From: Streptomyces sp. RKAG293
GTDB taxonomy: Bacteria; Actinomycetota; Actinomycetes; Streptomycetales; Streptomycetaceae
Length of the DNA stretch: 64,000 nt
Direction: 5' to 3'
Assembly (NCBI RefSeq): GCF_023701745.1
Contig: NZ_JAJOZB010000001.1
Coordinates: 6,361,501-6,425,500 of the forward strand
Shown piece after piece: positions 7,852 through 16,369 of this stretch. The position numbers and the translations under genes are program-made. Position 1 is the stretch's first letter; each line of letters opens with the position of its first letter. The notes below the pieces were generated by a model. That model was given only the letters and a program-made list of their open reading frames with translations. It had not been told where the DNA came from and ran no database searches.

Positions 7852-9270
7852 TTGACCAGTACCGAACCTGTGGCCGGTCGGGAAGGCCGTCTGGCCCATC
7901 CGGATCACCTCGGCCATGTCATCTTCATCACCGCGGCGGCCGCCATGGGCGGCTTCCTGTTCGGCTACGACAGTGCCGTGATCAACGGCGCGGTCGAGGG
8001 CATCCGCGGCAAGTACGACATCGGCTCCGGCACCCTCGCCCAGGTCATCGCCATCGCCCTGATCGGCTGCGCCATCGGCGCCGCCACCGCCGGCCGGATC
8101 GCCGACCGCATCGGCCGCATCCGCGTCATGCAGATCGCGGCCACCCTCTTCACGGTCAGCGCCGTGGGCTCCGCGCTGCCGTTCGCCCTCTGGGACCTCG
8201 CCATGTGGCGGGTGCTCGGCGGTATCGCCATCGGTATGGCCTCGGTGATCGGCCCGGCGTACATCGCCGAGGTCTCCCCGCCCGCCTACCGCGGCCGGCT
8301 CGGCTCCTTCCAGCAGGCCGCCATCGTCATCGGCATCGCCATCTCGCAGCTCGTCAACTGGGGCCTGCTGAACGCGGCCGGCGGTGACCAGCGCGGAAAG
8401 CTGATGGGCCTGGAGGTCTGGCAGGTCATGCTCGGCGTGATGGTCGTCCCGGCCGTCCTCTACGGGCTGCTCTCCTTCGCGATCCCCGAGTCGCCGCGCT
8501 TCCTGATCTCCGCGGGCAGGACCGCCCACGCCAAGAAGGTGCTCGAAGAAGTCGAGGGCAAGCACATCGACCTCGACGCACGGGTGGCCGAGATCGAACA
8601 CGCCATGCGCAGTGAGCACAAGTCGACCTTCCGGGACCTGCTCGGCAGCCGGATGGGCTTCCTGCCGATCGTCTGGGTCGGCATCGGCCTCTCGGTCTTC
8701 CAGCAGCTCGTCGGCATCAACGTGGCGTTCTACTACTCGTCCACGCTGTGGCAGTCGGTGGGCATCGACCCGAGCAGCTCCTTCCTGTACTCGTTCACCA
8801 CCTCGATCGTGAACATCATCGGCACCGTGATCGCGATGCTCCTGGTCGACCGGATCGGCCGCAGGCCGCTCGCGCTGATCGGTTCCGCGGGTATGGCCGT
8901 CTCCCTGGCGCTGGAGGCCTGGGCCTTTTCCGCCAAGACCGCCGAGGGGACGCTCCCGAACACCGAGGGCACCGTGGCGCTCATCGCCGCCCACGTCTTC
9001 GTGCTCTTCTTCGCCCTCTCGTGGGGTGTCGTGGTCTGGGTCTTCCTCGGCGAGATGTTCCCGAACCGGATCCGCGCGGCGGCGCTCGGCGTCGCGGCCT
9101 CCGCGCAGTGGATCGCCAACTGGGCGATCACCGCGAGTTTCCCGAGCCTGGCGGACTGGAACCTGTCCGGGACGTACGTCATCTACGCCTGCTTCGCGCT
9201 GCTCTCGATCCCCTTCGTGCTCATCTTCGTGAAGGAGACCAAGGGCAAGACGCTGGAGGAGATGGGCTAG
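7852..9270 (+). CDS. glcP: Sugar-porter MFS transporter, GlcP-type glucose permease
   Basis: A 472-residue, 12-helix major facilitator of the sugar porter family. Motifs are GGFLFGYDSAVINGA in helix 1, DRIGRI after helix 2, RVLGGIAIGMASVIGPAYIA in helix 4, PESPRFL in the central loop, QQLVGINVAFYYSSTLW in helix 7 and DRIGRRPL after helix 8. In S. coelicolor the gene at this place, between smc and ftsY, is glcP1, the main glucose/H+ symporter. That position and the length match support the name. The TTG start has AGGAG six bases upstream. Glucose taken up this way is phosphorylated by glucokinase, since streptomycetes do not use a PTS for glucose. Confidence 0.88.
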   Translation: MTSTEPVAGREGRLAHPDHLGHVIFITAAAAMGGFLFGYDSAVINGAVEGIRGKYDIGSGTLAQVIAIALIGCAIGAATAGRIADRIGRIRVMQIAATLFTVSAVGSALPFALWDLAMWRVLGGIAIGMASVIGPAYIAEVSPPAYRGRLGSFQQAAIVIGIAISQLVNWGLLNAAGGDQRGKLMGLEVWQVMLGVMVVPAVLYGLLSFAIPESPRFLISAGRTAHAKKVLEEVEGKHIDLDARVAEIEHAMRSEHKSTFRDLLGSRMGFLPIVWVGIGLSVFQQLVGINVAFYYSSTLWQSVGIDPSSSFLYSFTTSIVNIIGTVIAMLLVDRIGRRPLALIGSAGMAVSLALEAWAFSAKTAEGTLPNTEGTVALIAAHVFVLFFALSWGVVVWVFLGEMFPNRIRAAALGVAASAQWIANWAITASFPSLADWNLSGTYVIYACFALLSIPFVLIFVKETKGKTLEEMG

Positions 9271-9279
9271 CTCGCGTCC

Positions 9280-10263
9280 TCACTTCAAACGCGGCAGCAC
9301 CTGCTCCGCTAGCAGATGCAGACTGCGCCAGCCCTCGTCGACCGGCATGCCCCCGCACAGGGGGTGCAGGACCAGGCTCGCCTGGTCCCCGCCGGCCTCG
9401 GCGAGGGCGACGCATTCGTCGGGCGTGACGATCCGGTAGACCCCCTCGCGGCGCAGCTCCTCGACACCGGTGGCGGCCGAGCGCACGGCGGAGCGGATGT
9501 CCGCCGACTGCCAGGAGGCGTACATCCGCGCCTCGTGCAGCAGGTGCTCGCCGTACTGCGCCCAGGCGCGGTCGGGGTCCTCGGCGATGTGCAGCAGCGG
9601 GACCTTCGCCGGCGGCATCATGCACCAGCCCTCGGTGCCGTACTCGGCGAGCCGCTCCTGGTAGTACGCCTCCAGCTCCGGCAGGTACGCGCTGGGGAAG
9701 AGCGGCAGACCGAGCCGGGCGGCGCGACGGGCGGCCGCCTTCGAGCTGCCGCCGACCAGCAGCAGCGGATGCGGCTGGGTGAACGGTCGCGGGGTGACCT
9801 GTACGGTCCTGCCGCGGTAGGCGAAGGGCTCGCCGGTCCACGCGGTGAGAAGAGTCTCCAGCACCTCGTCCTGGAGCTTGCCGCGGTGCGTCCAGTCCCG
9901 GCCGTGCGCGTCGTACTCCGCCTGCCGGTAGCCGATCCCCGCCACGGTGACGAGCCGGCCGCCGCTGAGCAGGTCCAGTACGGCGATGTCCTCGGCCAGC
10001 CGCAGCGGATCGTAGAGCGGCCCGATCAGGGCGGAGACGGTGACCGCGATCCGCCGGGTGGCACCGAAGACCGCGCCCGCGAAGGTGAGCGGCGAGGGCA
10101 GCCACCCGTTGGCCGCGCCGTGGTGCTCCTCGGTCTGGACGGTTCCTACGCCGCGGTCGTCCGCGTAGGCGGCCATCTCCAGGGCCGCCTTGTAGCGGGC
10201 ACTCAGTGACGCCGGCTCGGCGGCGGGATCGACGAGGTTGAAACGGATGACCGTGACGGGCAT
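9280..10263 (-). CDS. LLM-class (luciferase-like) flavin-dependent oxidoreductase
   Basis: A 327-residue TIM-barrel protein of the bacterial luciferase-like family, which uses reduced FMN or F420. Recognisable segments are VQTEEHHGAANGW (the strand-2 EHH motif), VSALIGPLYDPLRLAEDIAVLD, GGRLVTVAGIGYRQAEYDAHG and PHPLLLVGGSSKAAARRAARLG. The Gly-rich GGSS binds the cofactor phosphate in relatives. The substrate cannot be read from the sequence. The ATG at 10263 has GGGAAG 8 bases upstream. It ends 9 bases from the stop of the convergent glucose permease. Nothing shows that it is functionally linked to its neighbours. Confidence 0.85.
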   Translation of the reverse strand: MPVTVIRFNLVDPAAEPASLSARYKAALEMAAYADDRGVGTVQTEEHHGAANGWLPSPLTFAGAVFGATRRIAVTVSALIGPLYDPLRLAEDIAVLDLLSGGRLVTVAGIGYRQAEYDAHGRDWTHRGKLQDEVLETLLTAWTGEPFAYRGRTVQVTPRPFTQPHPLLLVGGSSKAAARRAARLGLPLFPSAYLPELEAYYQERLAEYGTEGWCMMPPAKVPLLHIAEDPDRAWAQYGEHLLHEARMYASWQSADIRSAVRSAATGVEELRREGVYRIVTPDECVALAEAGGDQASLVLHPLCGGMPVDEGWRSLHLLAEQVLPRLK

Positions 10264-10602
10264 GGCGGACGCTTCCCTTCGCCGGTGATGGACCACGCGG
10301 ACGCTAACTGACATGGCGTCAGATATCCAGAGTTCTGCACGCGGGCTACCGGGCCGGCCACGAACGGGTTCGGACGCAAGGGGCCGGGATCGCAGGCGCG
10401 GGGGTCCGAAATGCTGCCGATCCATTTGTGGGCCGCCAGGCCCTGAATAGTCGATTTCGGACCCCCGCGCCGGAGAGCCCGGCCCCGACCCCGCACCGGC
10501 CGGCAGGGACCGGCACCGGCCCGCCCCGGCCGGCACCACGTACCGGCCCGGAGGGCCACGTTGTCGCGGCCACCCGCGCACGTGACCGATACTGGGGAAG
10601 AT
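10264..10602. other. 339-base intergenic region dominated by a nested inverted repeat
   Basis: Divergent intergenic space between the flavin oxidoreductase and ftsY. I find no credible gene. Positions 10380–10486 form a long interrupted palindrome described separately. The rest is a GC-rich stretch of GGCCGG/CCGGCA-like words (10490–10560), then the ftsY leader with GGGGAAG directly before its ATG. Confidence 0.6.
10380..10486. repeat. Perfect 18-bp inverted repeat with an additional 9-bp outer arm
   Basis: The inner arms 10395–10412 (GGCGCGGGGGTCCGAAAT) and 10454–10471 are perfect reverse complements around 41 bases. An outer 9-bp pair (10380–10388 GGGGCCGGG with 10478–10486) continues the palindrome after a symmetrical 6-base mismatch on each side. 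The central 41 bases contain a further small GGGCC/GGCCC hairpin. The whole could form one long hairpin in RNA or a cruciform in DNA. It is far longer than any other stem-loop in this window and is not followed by a T-run. Confidence 0.85.
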
Positions 10603-11808
10603 ATGGAAACCGTCATCCTTGCTGTAGTCATCGCCCTGGTCGCGGTCGTCGCCGCCGGCGGACTGGTGGTCGGCAGCCGCCGCAAGAAGCAGCTGCCGCC
10701 CGCGCCGCCGAGCACGCCGACCATCACCGCGCCGCCCGCCGAGCCACGCGTCGGGGACGAAGCGGAGGTCCCCCGGGACGAGCCGCGCCGGACGATCGAA
10801 GAGGTCGTCCTCCCCGAGACGCCTGGCGCGCCGGTCGCCGTGGAGGAGCTGCCGGTACCCGCGGCTCCCGAACTCGAACAGCCGGAACCCAGCGCCGGCC
10901 GCCTGGTGCGGCTGCGCTCCCGGCTGTCCCGCTCGCAGAACACGCTCGGTAAGGGGCTGCTCGCGCTGCTCTCCCGCGAGCACCTCGACGAGGACACCTG
11001 GGAGGAGATCGAGGACATCCTCATCACCGCCGATGTGGGTGTCGCTCCGACCCAGGAGCTGGTGGACCGGCTGCGCACCCGGGTGAAGGTGCTCGGCACC
11101 CGCACCCCCGCCGATCTGCGCGCCCTGCTCCGCGAGGAGCTGCTGACCCTGGTCGACCCCTCGCTGGACCGCGAGCTGAAGACCGAGAGCCACGAGACGA
11201 CCCCGGCCGTCGTGCTGGTCGTCGGTGTCAACGGCACCGGCAAGACCACGACCACCGGCAAGCTCGCCCGCGTCCTGGTGGCCGACGGCCGCAGTGTGGT
11301 GCTCGGCGCGGCGGACACCTTCCGTGCCGCCGCCGCCGACCAGCTGCAGACCTGGGGCGAGCGGGTGGGCGCCCGTACGGTGCGCGGTCCCGAGGGCGGC
11401 GACCCGGCGTCGATCGCCTTCGACGCCGTGAAGGAAGGTATCGCCGAGGGCGCGGACACCGTCCTGATCGACACCGCGGGCCGGCTGCACACCAAGACCG
11501 GTCTGATGGACGAGCTGGGCAAGGTCAAGCGGGTCATCGAGAAGCACGGCCCGGTCGACGAGGTGCTGCTGGTGCTCGACGCGACCACCGGGCAGAACGG
11601 GCTGGTCCAGGCCCGGGTCTTCGCCGAGGTCGTCGACATCACCGGCATCGTGCTGACCAAGCTGGACGGCACCGCCAAGGGCGGCATCGTGATCGCGGTC
11701 CAGCGCGAGCTGGGCGTTCCGGTGAAGCTGATCGGGCTGGGCGAGGGCCCGGACGATCTGGCGCCCTTCGAGCCGGAGGCGTTCGTCGACGCCCTGATCG
11801 GCGACTGA
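10603..11808 (+). CDS. ftsY: Signal recognition particle receptor FtsY
   Basis: The 401-residue SRP receptor GTPase that docks Ffh–ribosome complexes at the membrane. It begins with a transmembrane helix (METVILAVVIALVAVVAAGG), the actinobacterial form of membrane attachment. An acidic Pro/Glu-rich A domain of about 75 residues follows, then the NG domain: Walker A GVNGTGKTTTTGKL near 208, ADTFRAAAADQL, DTAGRLHTKTGLMDEL, and TKLDGTAKGG for guanine recognition. The ATG at 10603 is preferred over an upstream in-frame ATG because it begins the transmembrane helix and has GGGGAAG just upstream. A 14-bp terminator follows. Its partner ffh is at 18972. Confidence 0.97.
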   Translation: METVILAVVIALVAVVAAGGLVVGSRRKKQLPPAPPSTPTITAPPAEPRVGDEAEVPRDEPRRTIEEVVLPETPGAPVAVEELPVPAAPELEQPEPSAGRLVRLRSRLSRSQNTLGKGLLALLSREHLDEDTWEEIEDILITADVGVAPTQELVDRLRTRVKVLGTRTPADLRALLREELLTLVDPSLDRELKTESHETTPAVVLVVGVNGTGKTTTTGKLARVLVADGRSVVLGAADTFRAAAADQLQTWGERVGARTVRGPEGGDPASIAFDAVKEGIAEGADTVLIDTAGRLHTKTGLMDELGKVKRVIEKHGPVDEVLLVLDATTGQNGLVQARVFAEVVDITGIVLTKLDGTAKGGIVIAVQRELGVPVKLIGLGEGPDDLAPFEPEAFVDALIGD

Positions 11809-11835
11809 CCCGCACTGACGCGAACGGTTGTATAC

Positions 11836-11870
11836 GTAAGGGGCGCCCTTCCCTGGAGGGCGCCCCTTAC
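11836..11870 (+). terminator. 14-bp stem-loop terminator after ftsY
   Basis: GTAAGGGGCGCCCT (11836–11849) and its exact reverse complement (11857–11870) surround a 7-base loop. It starts 28 bases after the ftsY stop. The convergent prim-pol-like gene ends about 50 bases further on, so the hairpin can serve both strands. Confidence 0.85.
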
Positions 11871-11918
11871 GCACCTCCCCGGGTGATGGCTTTTCTCCGT
11901 GCCGGGTGCGGTGCGGGC

Positions 11919-12602
11919 TCAGGTCCGTACGAGCCAGGGGCCGGGCGTGCGGTCGCGGTGGCAGACGTACGCCAGGGTGCCGAGCAGTAACCGCGCCTCG
12001 GGCGGCTGATGCACCGAGTCGAGCAGCGGTGACCTCAGCCAGCGCACCGGGCCGAGCCCGCCCAGGTCGGACGGCGGGGCGGTGACGTGGTCGCCGAGCC
12101 CCAGGCAGCGCAGGTCGAGGTCGGCGTCGTCCCAGCCCATCCGGTAGAGCAGGTGCGGGAGTTCGGCCGCGGCGCCCGGCGCGACGAAGAACTGCGCGCG
12201 GCCGGTGGGGGTGACGAGCACCGGGCCGAGCCGCAGCCCCATCCGCTCCAGCCGCACCAGGGCGCGCCGTCCGGACTGCTCCGCCACGTCGATGACGTCG
12301 AACGTCCGGCCCGCCGGCAGCAGTACGGCCGCGCCCGGCACCTGGGCCCATGCCTCGGCGGCCTGCTCCAGGGTCGCGCCGGCCGGGATCTCGTCGGCGA
12401 ACACCAGGGGATGCGCCCCCGGTTCCTTGCAGCCGGGGTCACCGCACGAGCAGGCTCCACCGCCCCGGACGGCGCGCGCTCCCGGCGTGACCGCCCATCC
12501 GCACAACCCCGTGTACTCCGCCACCGTGGTGCACGCCGTGGCGCGTTCCCGGCGGCGCGAGCCGGCCCGGATATCCCGAATGCCGCCGATCGTGAAACCC
12601 AT
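11919..12602 (-). CDS. Bifunctional primase/polymerase-like (prim-pol N-domain) protein
   Basis: A 227-residue protein resembling the N-terminal domain found in archaeo-eukaryotic-type primase/polymerases. The cues are the LCGWAVTPGARAV start, a CSCGDPGCKEPGAHP segment (the family's C-x-x-GK-HP-like region), TFDVIDVAEQSGRRALVRL, and PVLVTPTGRAQFFVAPG. In true prim-pols the middle motif carries catalytic acidic residues. Here it reads FDVIDVAEQSG with two Asp, so activity is uncertain. A homologue divergent from nsdA is usual in Streptomyces. It has no helicase domain and no phage genes around it, so it looks like a domesticated chromosomal protein. GGGGG lies 4 bases before the ATG. Confidence 0.7.
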   Translation of the reverse strand: MGFTIGGIRDIRAGSRRRERATACTTVAEYTGLCGWAVTPGARAVRGGGACSCGDPGCKEPGAHPLVFADEIPAGATLEQAAEAWAQVPGAAVLLPAGRTFDVIDVAEQSGRRALVRLERMGLRLGPVLVTPTGRAQFFVAPGAAAELPHLLYRMGWDDADLDLRCLGLGDHVTAPPSDLGGLGPVRWLRSPLLDSVHQPPEARLLLGTLAYVCHRDRTPGPWLVRT

Positions 12603-12815
12603 GACACCCCCAACGGATCGCAGTCGCCGATGGTTACGCCCCTGCCTGACCGGGGTGTGTCAAGTGAATCGTGTACAGCCGCAGACGAGTTCATTCGAAG
12701 GGGTGGCGAATGGTGGCGTTTCCGCTGTGGCACTCGCCGGATGGGTGATCGTAGGATTACTTTCGGTTCGTGAGCGCCAGACATGTGTCCCTTCCGGGTA
12801 TGCCGGAGGCAAGGC

Positions 12816-14342
12816 ATGAGGTCCTGGACTCAGCGGGCCTTGGCCGTAAGGGCGTTGGGCGACTCGGATGGGGGCCTACCGGTGGGCGGCACACAGGACA
12901 AGCAGCCCAACGCGCAGTTGAACTCGTGGTTCGTGCGCAGCGGCTGGTCGAAGGGCGAGTTGGCCCGTCAGGTCAACCGCAGGGCGCGTCAGATGGGCGC
13001 CCACCACATCAGCACCGACACCTCCCGGGTGCGGCGCTGGCTCGACGGCGAGCAGCCGCGTGAGCCGATCCCGCGCATCATGTCCGAGCTGTTCTCCGAG
13101 CGGTTCGGCTGCGTGGTCCCGGTCGAGGACCTGGGGCTGCGGTCAGCGCACCAGTCACCGTCGGAATCGGGCGTGGACCTGCCCTGGGCGGGCCCCCAGA
13201 CGGTCCAGCTGATCAACGAGTTCTCCCGCAGCGACCTGATGCTCGGCCGCCGCGGCTTCCTCGGAGCCTCGTTGGCCCTCTCGGCGGGACCCGCCCTCGT
13301 CGAGCCGATGCAGCGGTGGCTGGTGCCCCCCTCGCTCGGCGGCTTCCCGACGCCGGCCGCCAGTGTGCCCCGGGACACCGGCAACCGGCCGAACCGGCTG
13401 TCCGAGCCGGAGCTGCAGCTGCTGGAGACCACCACGGTGATGTTCCGCACCTGGGACAGCCAGTGCGGTGGCGGCCTGCGCCGCAAGGCGGTCGTCGGCC
13501 AGCTGCACGAGGTGACCGACCTGCTCCAGGAGTCGCACCCGGAAGCGGTCGCCAAGCGGCTCTACCGGGTCACCGGCGACCTCGCGGCGCTGGCCGGCTG
13601 GATGAGCTACGACGTCGGTCTGCAGCCCACCGCGCAGAAGTACTTCGTGCTCGCGCTGCACGCCGCCAAGGAGGCCGCCGACCGGCCGCTGGGCGCGTTC
13701 ATCCTCTCCAGCATGAGCCGCCAGATGATCCACCTGAACCGGCCGGACGACGCGCTGGAGCTCATCCACCTCGCCCAGTACGGCAGCCGGGACTCGGCCA
13801 CCGCCACCACCCAGGCGATGCTGCACGCCGTCGAGGCGCGCGCCTACGCCAACATGGGCCAGGTCAGCAAGTGCCACCGGGCCGTGCGGATGGCCGAGGA
13901 CTCCTTCACCGACGCCCGCAAGGGCGAGGACCCGGACTGGATCAGCTTCTTCAACGAGGCCGAGCTGAACGCGGAGAACGCCCACTCCTACCGTGACCTC
14001 GCCTATGTCGCCGGCCGCAGCTCCACCTACGCCTCGCTCGCCCACCCCGTGATGGAGCGGGCCGTCGAGCTGTTCGGCCAGGACTCCGTCCACCAGCGGG
14101 CGTACGCCCTCAACCTCATCGGCATGGCCACCGTCCACCTCCTGGAGCGGAACCCGGAACAGGCCGCCGACATGACGCACAAGGCCATCTCCGTGGCCAG
14201 AAAAGTGCGCTCCGAGCGGGTGAACACCCGGATCCGCAAGACCGCCGACACCGCGATGCGCGACTTCGGGGACATCGCGGAGGTCATCGACCTCTCCGAG
14301 CGGCTGGCGGTCGAGCTCCCGGAAGTGGCCGAAACCGCCTGA
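12816..14342 (+). CDS. nsdA: NsdA, tetratricopeptide-type regulator that represses sporulation and antibiotic production
   Basis: A protein of about 508 residues recognised by position and by the conserved start of its body (NSWFVRSGWSKGELARQVNR, then TSRVRRWLDGEQPREPIPRI). That is a helix-turn-helix-like N-terminus followed by a mostly alpha-helical TPR-like C-terminus (for example LAQYGSRDSATATTQAMLHA). In S. coelicolor deletion of nsdA increases sporulation and actinorhodin. A hydrophobic segment with a RRGFLGASLALSAGPAL motif resembles a twin-arginine signal but lies internally (about residue 150), so it is probably structural. ATG 12816 has GGAGG six bases upstream. A GTG at 12882 (MGGTQDKQPN) is an alternative start. 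Confidence 0.9.
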   Translation: MRSWTQRALAVRALGDSDGGLPVGGTQDKQPNAQLNSWFVRSGWSKGELARQVNRRARQMGAHHISTDTSRVRRWLDGEQPREPIPRIMSELFSERFGCVVPVEDLGLRSAHQSPSESGVDLPWAGPQTVQLINEFSRSDLMLGRRGFLGASLALSAGPALVEPMQRWLVPPSLGGFPTPAASVPRDTGNRPNRLSEPELQLLETTTVMFRTWDSQCGGGLRRKAVVGQLHEVTDLLQESHPEAVAKRLYRVTGDLAALAGWMSYDVGLQPTAQKYFVLALHAAKEAADRPLGAFILSSMSRQMIHLNRPDDALELIHLAQYGSRDSATATTQAMLHAVEARAYANMGQVSKCHRAVRMAEDSFTDARKGEDPDWISFFNEAELNAENAHSYRDLAYVAGRSSTYASLAHPVMERAVELFGQDSVHQRAYALNLIGMATVHLLERNPEQAADMTHKAISVARKVRSERVNTRIRKTADTAMRDFGDIAEVIDLSERLAVELPEVAETA

Positions 14343-14484
14343 CCGGCGGATCCCTCCAGAACCCCGGCCGCGGCAGGCCACCCGATCAGCCCGACTCGGC
14401 TCCCCCACGCCTGGTCAACCGGGTGCCTTCCGCGGCCGGTCCCGTATACGGCGCCCGCGCCTGCCGGGAGCGGTTCATCTTCAC

Positions 14485-14520
14485 GTAACACATAGGACTT
14501 CTTCGTCACCGCGTCGAAAC
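14485..14520 (+). promoter_or_regulatory. GlnR-type binding site upstream of amtB
   Basis: GTCAC (14505–14509), six bases, then GAAAC (14516–14520) is an exact half of the GlnR consensus gTnAC-n6-GAAAc. Upstream, GTAAC (14485–14489) followed after six bases by GACTT is a degenerate second half. The two a-sites are 20 bases apart instead of the usual 22. GlnR is the global nitrogen regulator of streptomycetes and is known to activate amtB-glnK-glnD, so the location, about 100 bases before amtB, fits. Confidence 0.7.
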
Positions 14521-14622
14521 ACCCTGCGGCATCGGGCGAAACCCGGCTGGGACAACCTCTGGGCGATAACCGGCCCACCCAGCACCGTCCCGCAGGGCCG
14601 CTCGGATGACGAGGAGACGCCG

Positions 14623-15975
14623 ATGGCACCAGCCATCCTGACGCTTGCCGCTGATGCGCCCAAGCTCGATACCGGAAATACGGCGTTCATGCTGCTCAGC
14701 GCCGCCCTGGTCATGGTGATGACACCGGGCCTGGCCTTCTTCTACGGGGGCATGGTCCGCGTCAAGAGTGCGCTGAACATGTTGATGATGAGCTTCATCA
14801 GCCTCGGCATCATCACCATCCTGTGGACGCTCTACGGATTCAGTTTCGCCTTCGACTCCGGCAACGGATTCATGGGCGGCACCGACTGGCTCGGGATGCG
14901 CAACATCGGCATCGCCGAGCTGTGGCCCGGATACGGGATCCCGGTCTACGTCTTCGCCGTCTTCCAGCTGATGTTCGCGATCATCACCCCGGCGCTGATA
15001 AGCGGTGCGCTCGCGGACCGCGTGAAGTTCACCGCCTGGGCGCTCTTCATCACCCTGTGGGCGACGATCGTGTACTTCCCGGTCGCGCACTGGGTCTGGG
15101 GCTCGGACGGCTGGCTCTTCAAGTACGGCGTGATCGACTTCGCCGGTGGTACCGCGGTCCACATCAACGCCGGTGCCGCCGCCCTCGGGGTGATCCTGGT
15201 GATCGGCAAGCGGGTCGGCTTCAAGCGGGACCCGATGCGGCCGCACAGCCTGCCGCTGGTCATGCTCGGCGCGGGCCTCCTGTGGTTCGGCTGGTTCGGC
15301 TTCAACGCCGGCTCCTGGCTCGGTGCCGACGGCGTCGCCGCCGTCGCGTTCACCAACACCCAGGTCGCCACCGCCGCCGCGATGCTCGGCTGGCTCGCCT
15401 ACGAGAAGATCCGGCACGGCTCCTTCACCACCCTGGGCGCCGCCTCCGGCGCGGTCTCCGGACTGGTCGCCATCACCCCCGCCTGCGGTTCCGTCTCCCC
15501 GCTCGGCGCGATCGCCGTCGGCGTGATCGCCGGTGTGCTCTGCGCCGCCGCGGTCGGCCTGAAGTACAAGTTCGGCTACGACGACTCGCTGGACGTCGTC
15601 GGTGTCCACATGGTCGGCGGCATCGTCGGCTCCCTGCTCATCGGCCTCTTCGCCACCGGCGGCGTCGGCCAGACCGCCAAGGGCCTGTTCTACGGCGGCG
15701 GCCTCGACCAGCTCGGCAAGCAGGCGGTCGGCGTCGGCGCGGTCCTGGGGTACTCCCTGGTCGCCTCCGCGATCCTCGCCAAGCTCATCGACCTGGTCAT
15801 GGGCTTCCGGGTCACCGAGGACGACGAGATCACCGGCATCGACCAGATCGAACACGCCGAGACGGCGTACGACTTCGCGGGAGCGGGCGGCGGCACGGTC
15901 CGCACCACCGCGGTACCCGTCCACGGCAGCACGAGCAGCGAGGCCGGCGCCTCGGACAAGAAGGTGGACGCGTGA
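14623..15975 (+). CDS. amtB: Ammonium transporter AmtB
   Basis: A 450-residue ammonium channel with 11 predicted helices. Typical segments are MTPGLAFFYGGMVRVKSALN near the start, WALFITLWATIVYFPVAHWVWG, DFAGGTAVHINAGAAALGVI (the signature with one pore His), WFGWFGFNAGS and VDVVGVHMVGGIVGSLLIGL-like sequence with the second pore His (DVVGVHMVGG). The C-terminal tail (FRVTEDDEITGIDQIEHAETAYD) is the GlnK-binding region. The ATG has GAGGAGA upstream. It overlaps glnK by 4 bases (GTGA), so uptake and its regulator are translationally coupled. Induction under nitrogen limitation is expected through the upstream GlnR-type site. Confidence 0.97.
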   Translation: MAPAILTLAADAPKLDTGNTAFMLLSAALVMVMTPGLAFFYGGMVRVKSALNMLMMSFISLGIITILWTLYGFSFAFDSGNGFMGGTDWLGMRNIGIAELWPGYGIPVYVFAVFQLMFAIITPALISGALADRVKFTAWALFITLWATIVYFPVAHWVWGSDGWLFKYGVIDFAGGTAVHINAGAAALGVILVIGKRVGFKRDPMRPHSLPLVMLGAGLLWFGWFGFNAGSWLGADGVAAVAFTNTQVATAAAMLGWLAYEKIRHGSFTTLGAASGAVSGLVAITPACGSVSPLGAIAVGVIAGVLCAAAVGLKYKFGYDDSLDVVGVHMVGGIVGSLLIGLFATGGVGQTAKGLFYGGGLDQLGKQAVGVGAVLGYSLVASAILAKLIDLVMGFRVTEDDEITGIDQIEHAETAYDFAGAGGGTVRTTAVPVHGSTSSEAGASDKKVDA

Positions 15976-16310
15976 AGCTCATCACGGCAGTTGTGAAGCC
16001 GCACCGGCTGGACGAGATCAAGGAAGCCCTGTCGGCCTTCGGGGTGCACGGCCTGACGGTCACCGAGGCCAGCGGCTACGGCCGGCAGCGCGGCCACACC
16101 GAGGTCTACCGTGGCGCCGAGTACACCGTCGACCTCGTGCCGAAGATCCGGATAGAGGTCCTGGTCGAGGACAGTGACGCCGATCAGCTGATCGAAGTCA
16201 TCGTCAAGGCCGCCCGCACCGGCAAGATCGGTGATGGCAAGGTGTGGAGTATCCCGGTCGAGACAGCGGTCCGCGTACGCACCGGCGAACGCGGCCCGGA
16301 CGCCCTCTAG
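15972..16310 (+). CDS. glnK: PII signal transduction protein GlnK
   Basis: A 112-residue PII protein that senses 2-oxoglutarate and ATP/ADP and binds AmtB. It starts MKLITAVVKPHRLDEIKEAL as PII proteins do. The T-loop carries Tyr51 (YRGAEYTVDLVPKI), the residue modified by GlnD. In Streptomyces the modification is adenylylation rather than uridylylation. The C-terminal signature TGKIGDGKVW is intact. The GTG start overlaps the amtB stop by 4 bases, giving translational coupling in the order amtB-glnK-glnD. Confidence 0.97.
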   Translation: MKLITAVVKPHRLDEIKEALSAFGVHGLTVTEASGYGRQRGHTEVYRGAEYTVDLVPKIRIEVLVEDSDADQLIEVIVKAARTGKIGDGKVWSIPVETAVRVRTGERGPDAL

Positions 16311-16369
16311 ACCTGGTCCCTGCTCATTCGGACCGGATCTGGCAACAAGCGCCCAGCGCTGGAGCACAA

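Noticed and set aside
9280..12351. A 1023-codon minus-strand frame fusing the flavin oxidoreductase with sequence antisense to ftsY
   Set aside because: Only the first third (9280–10263) has domain homology and a good start. The rest is the reverse of ftsY.
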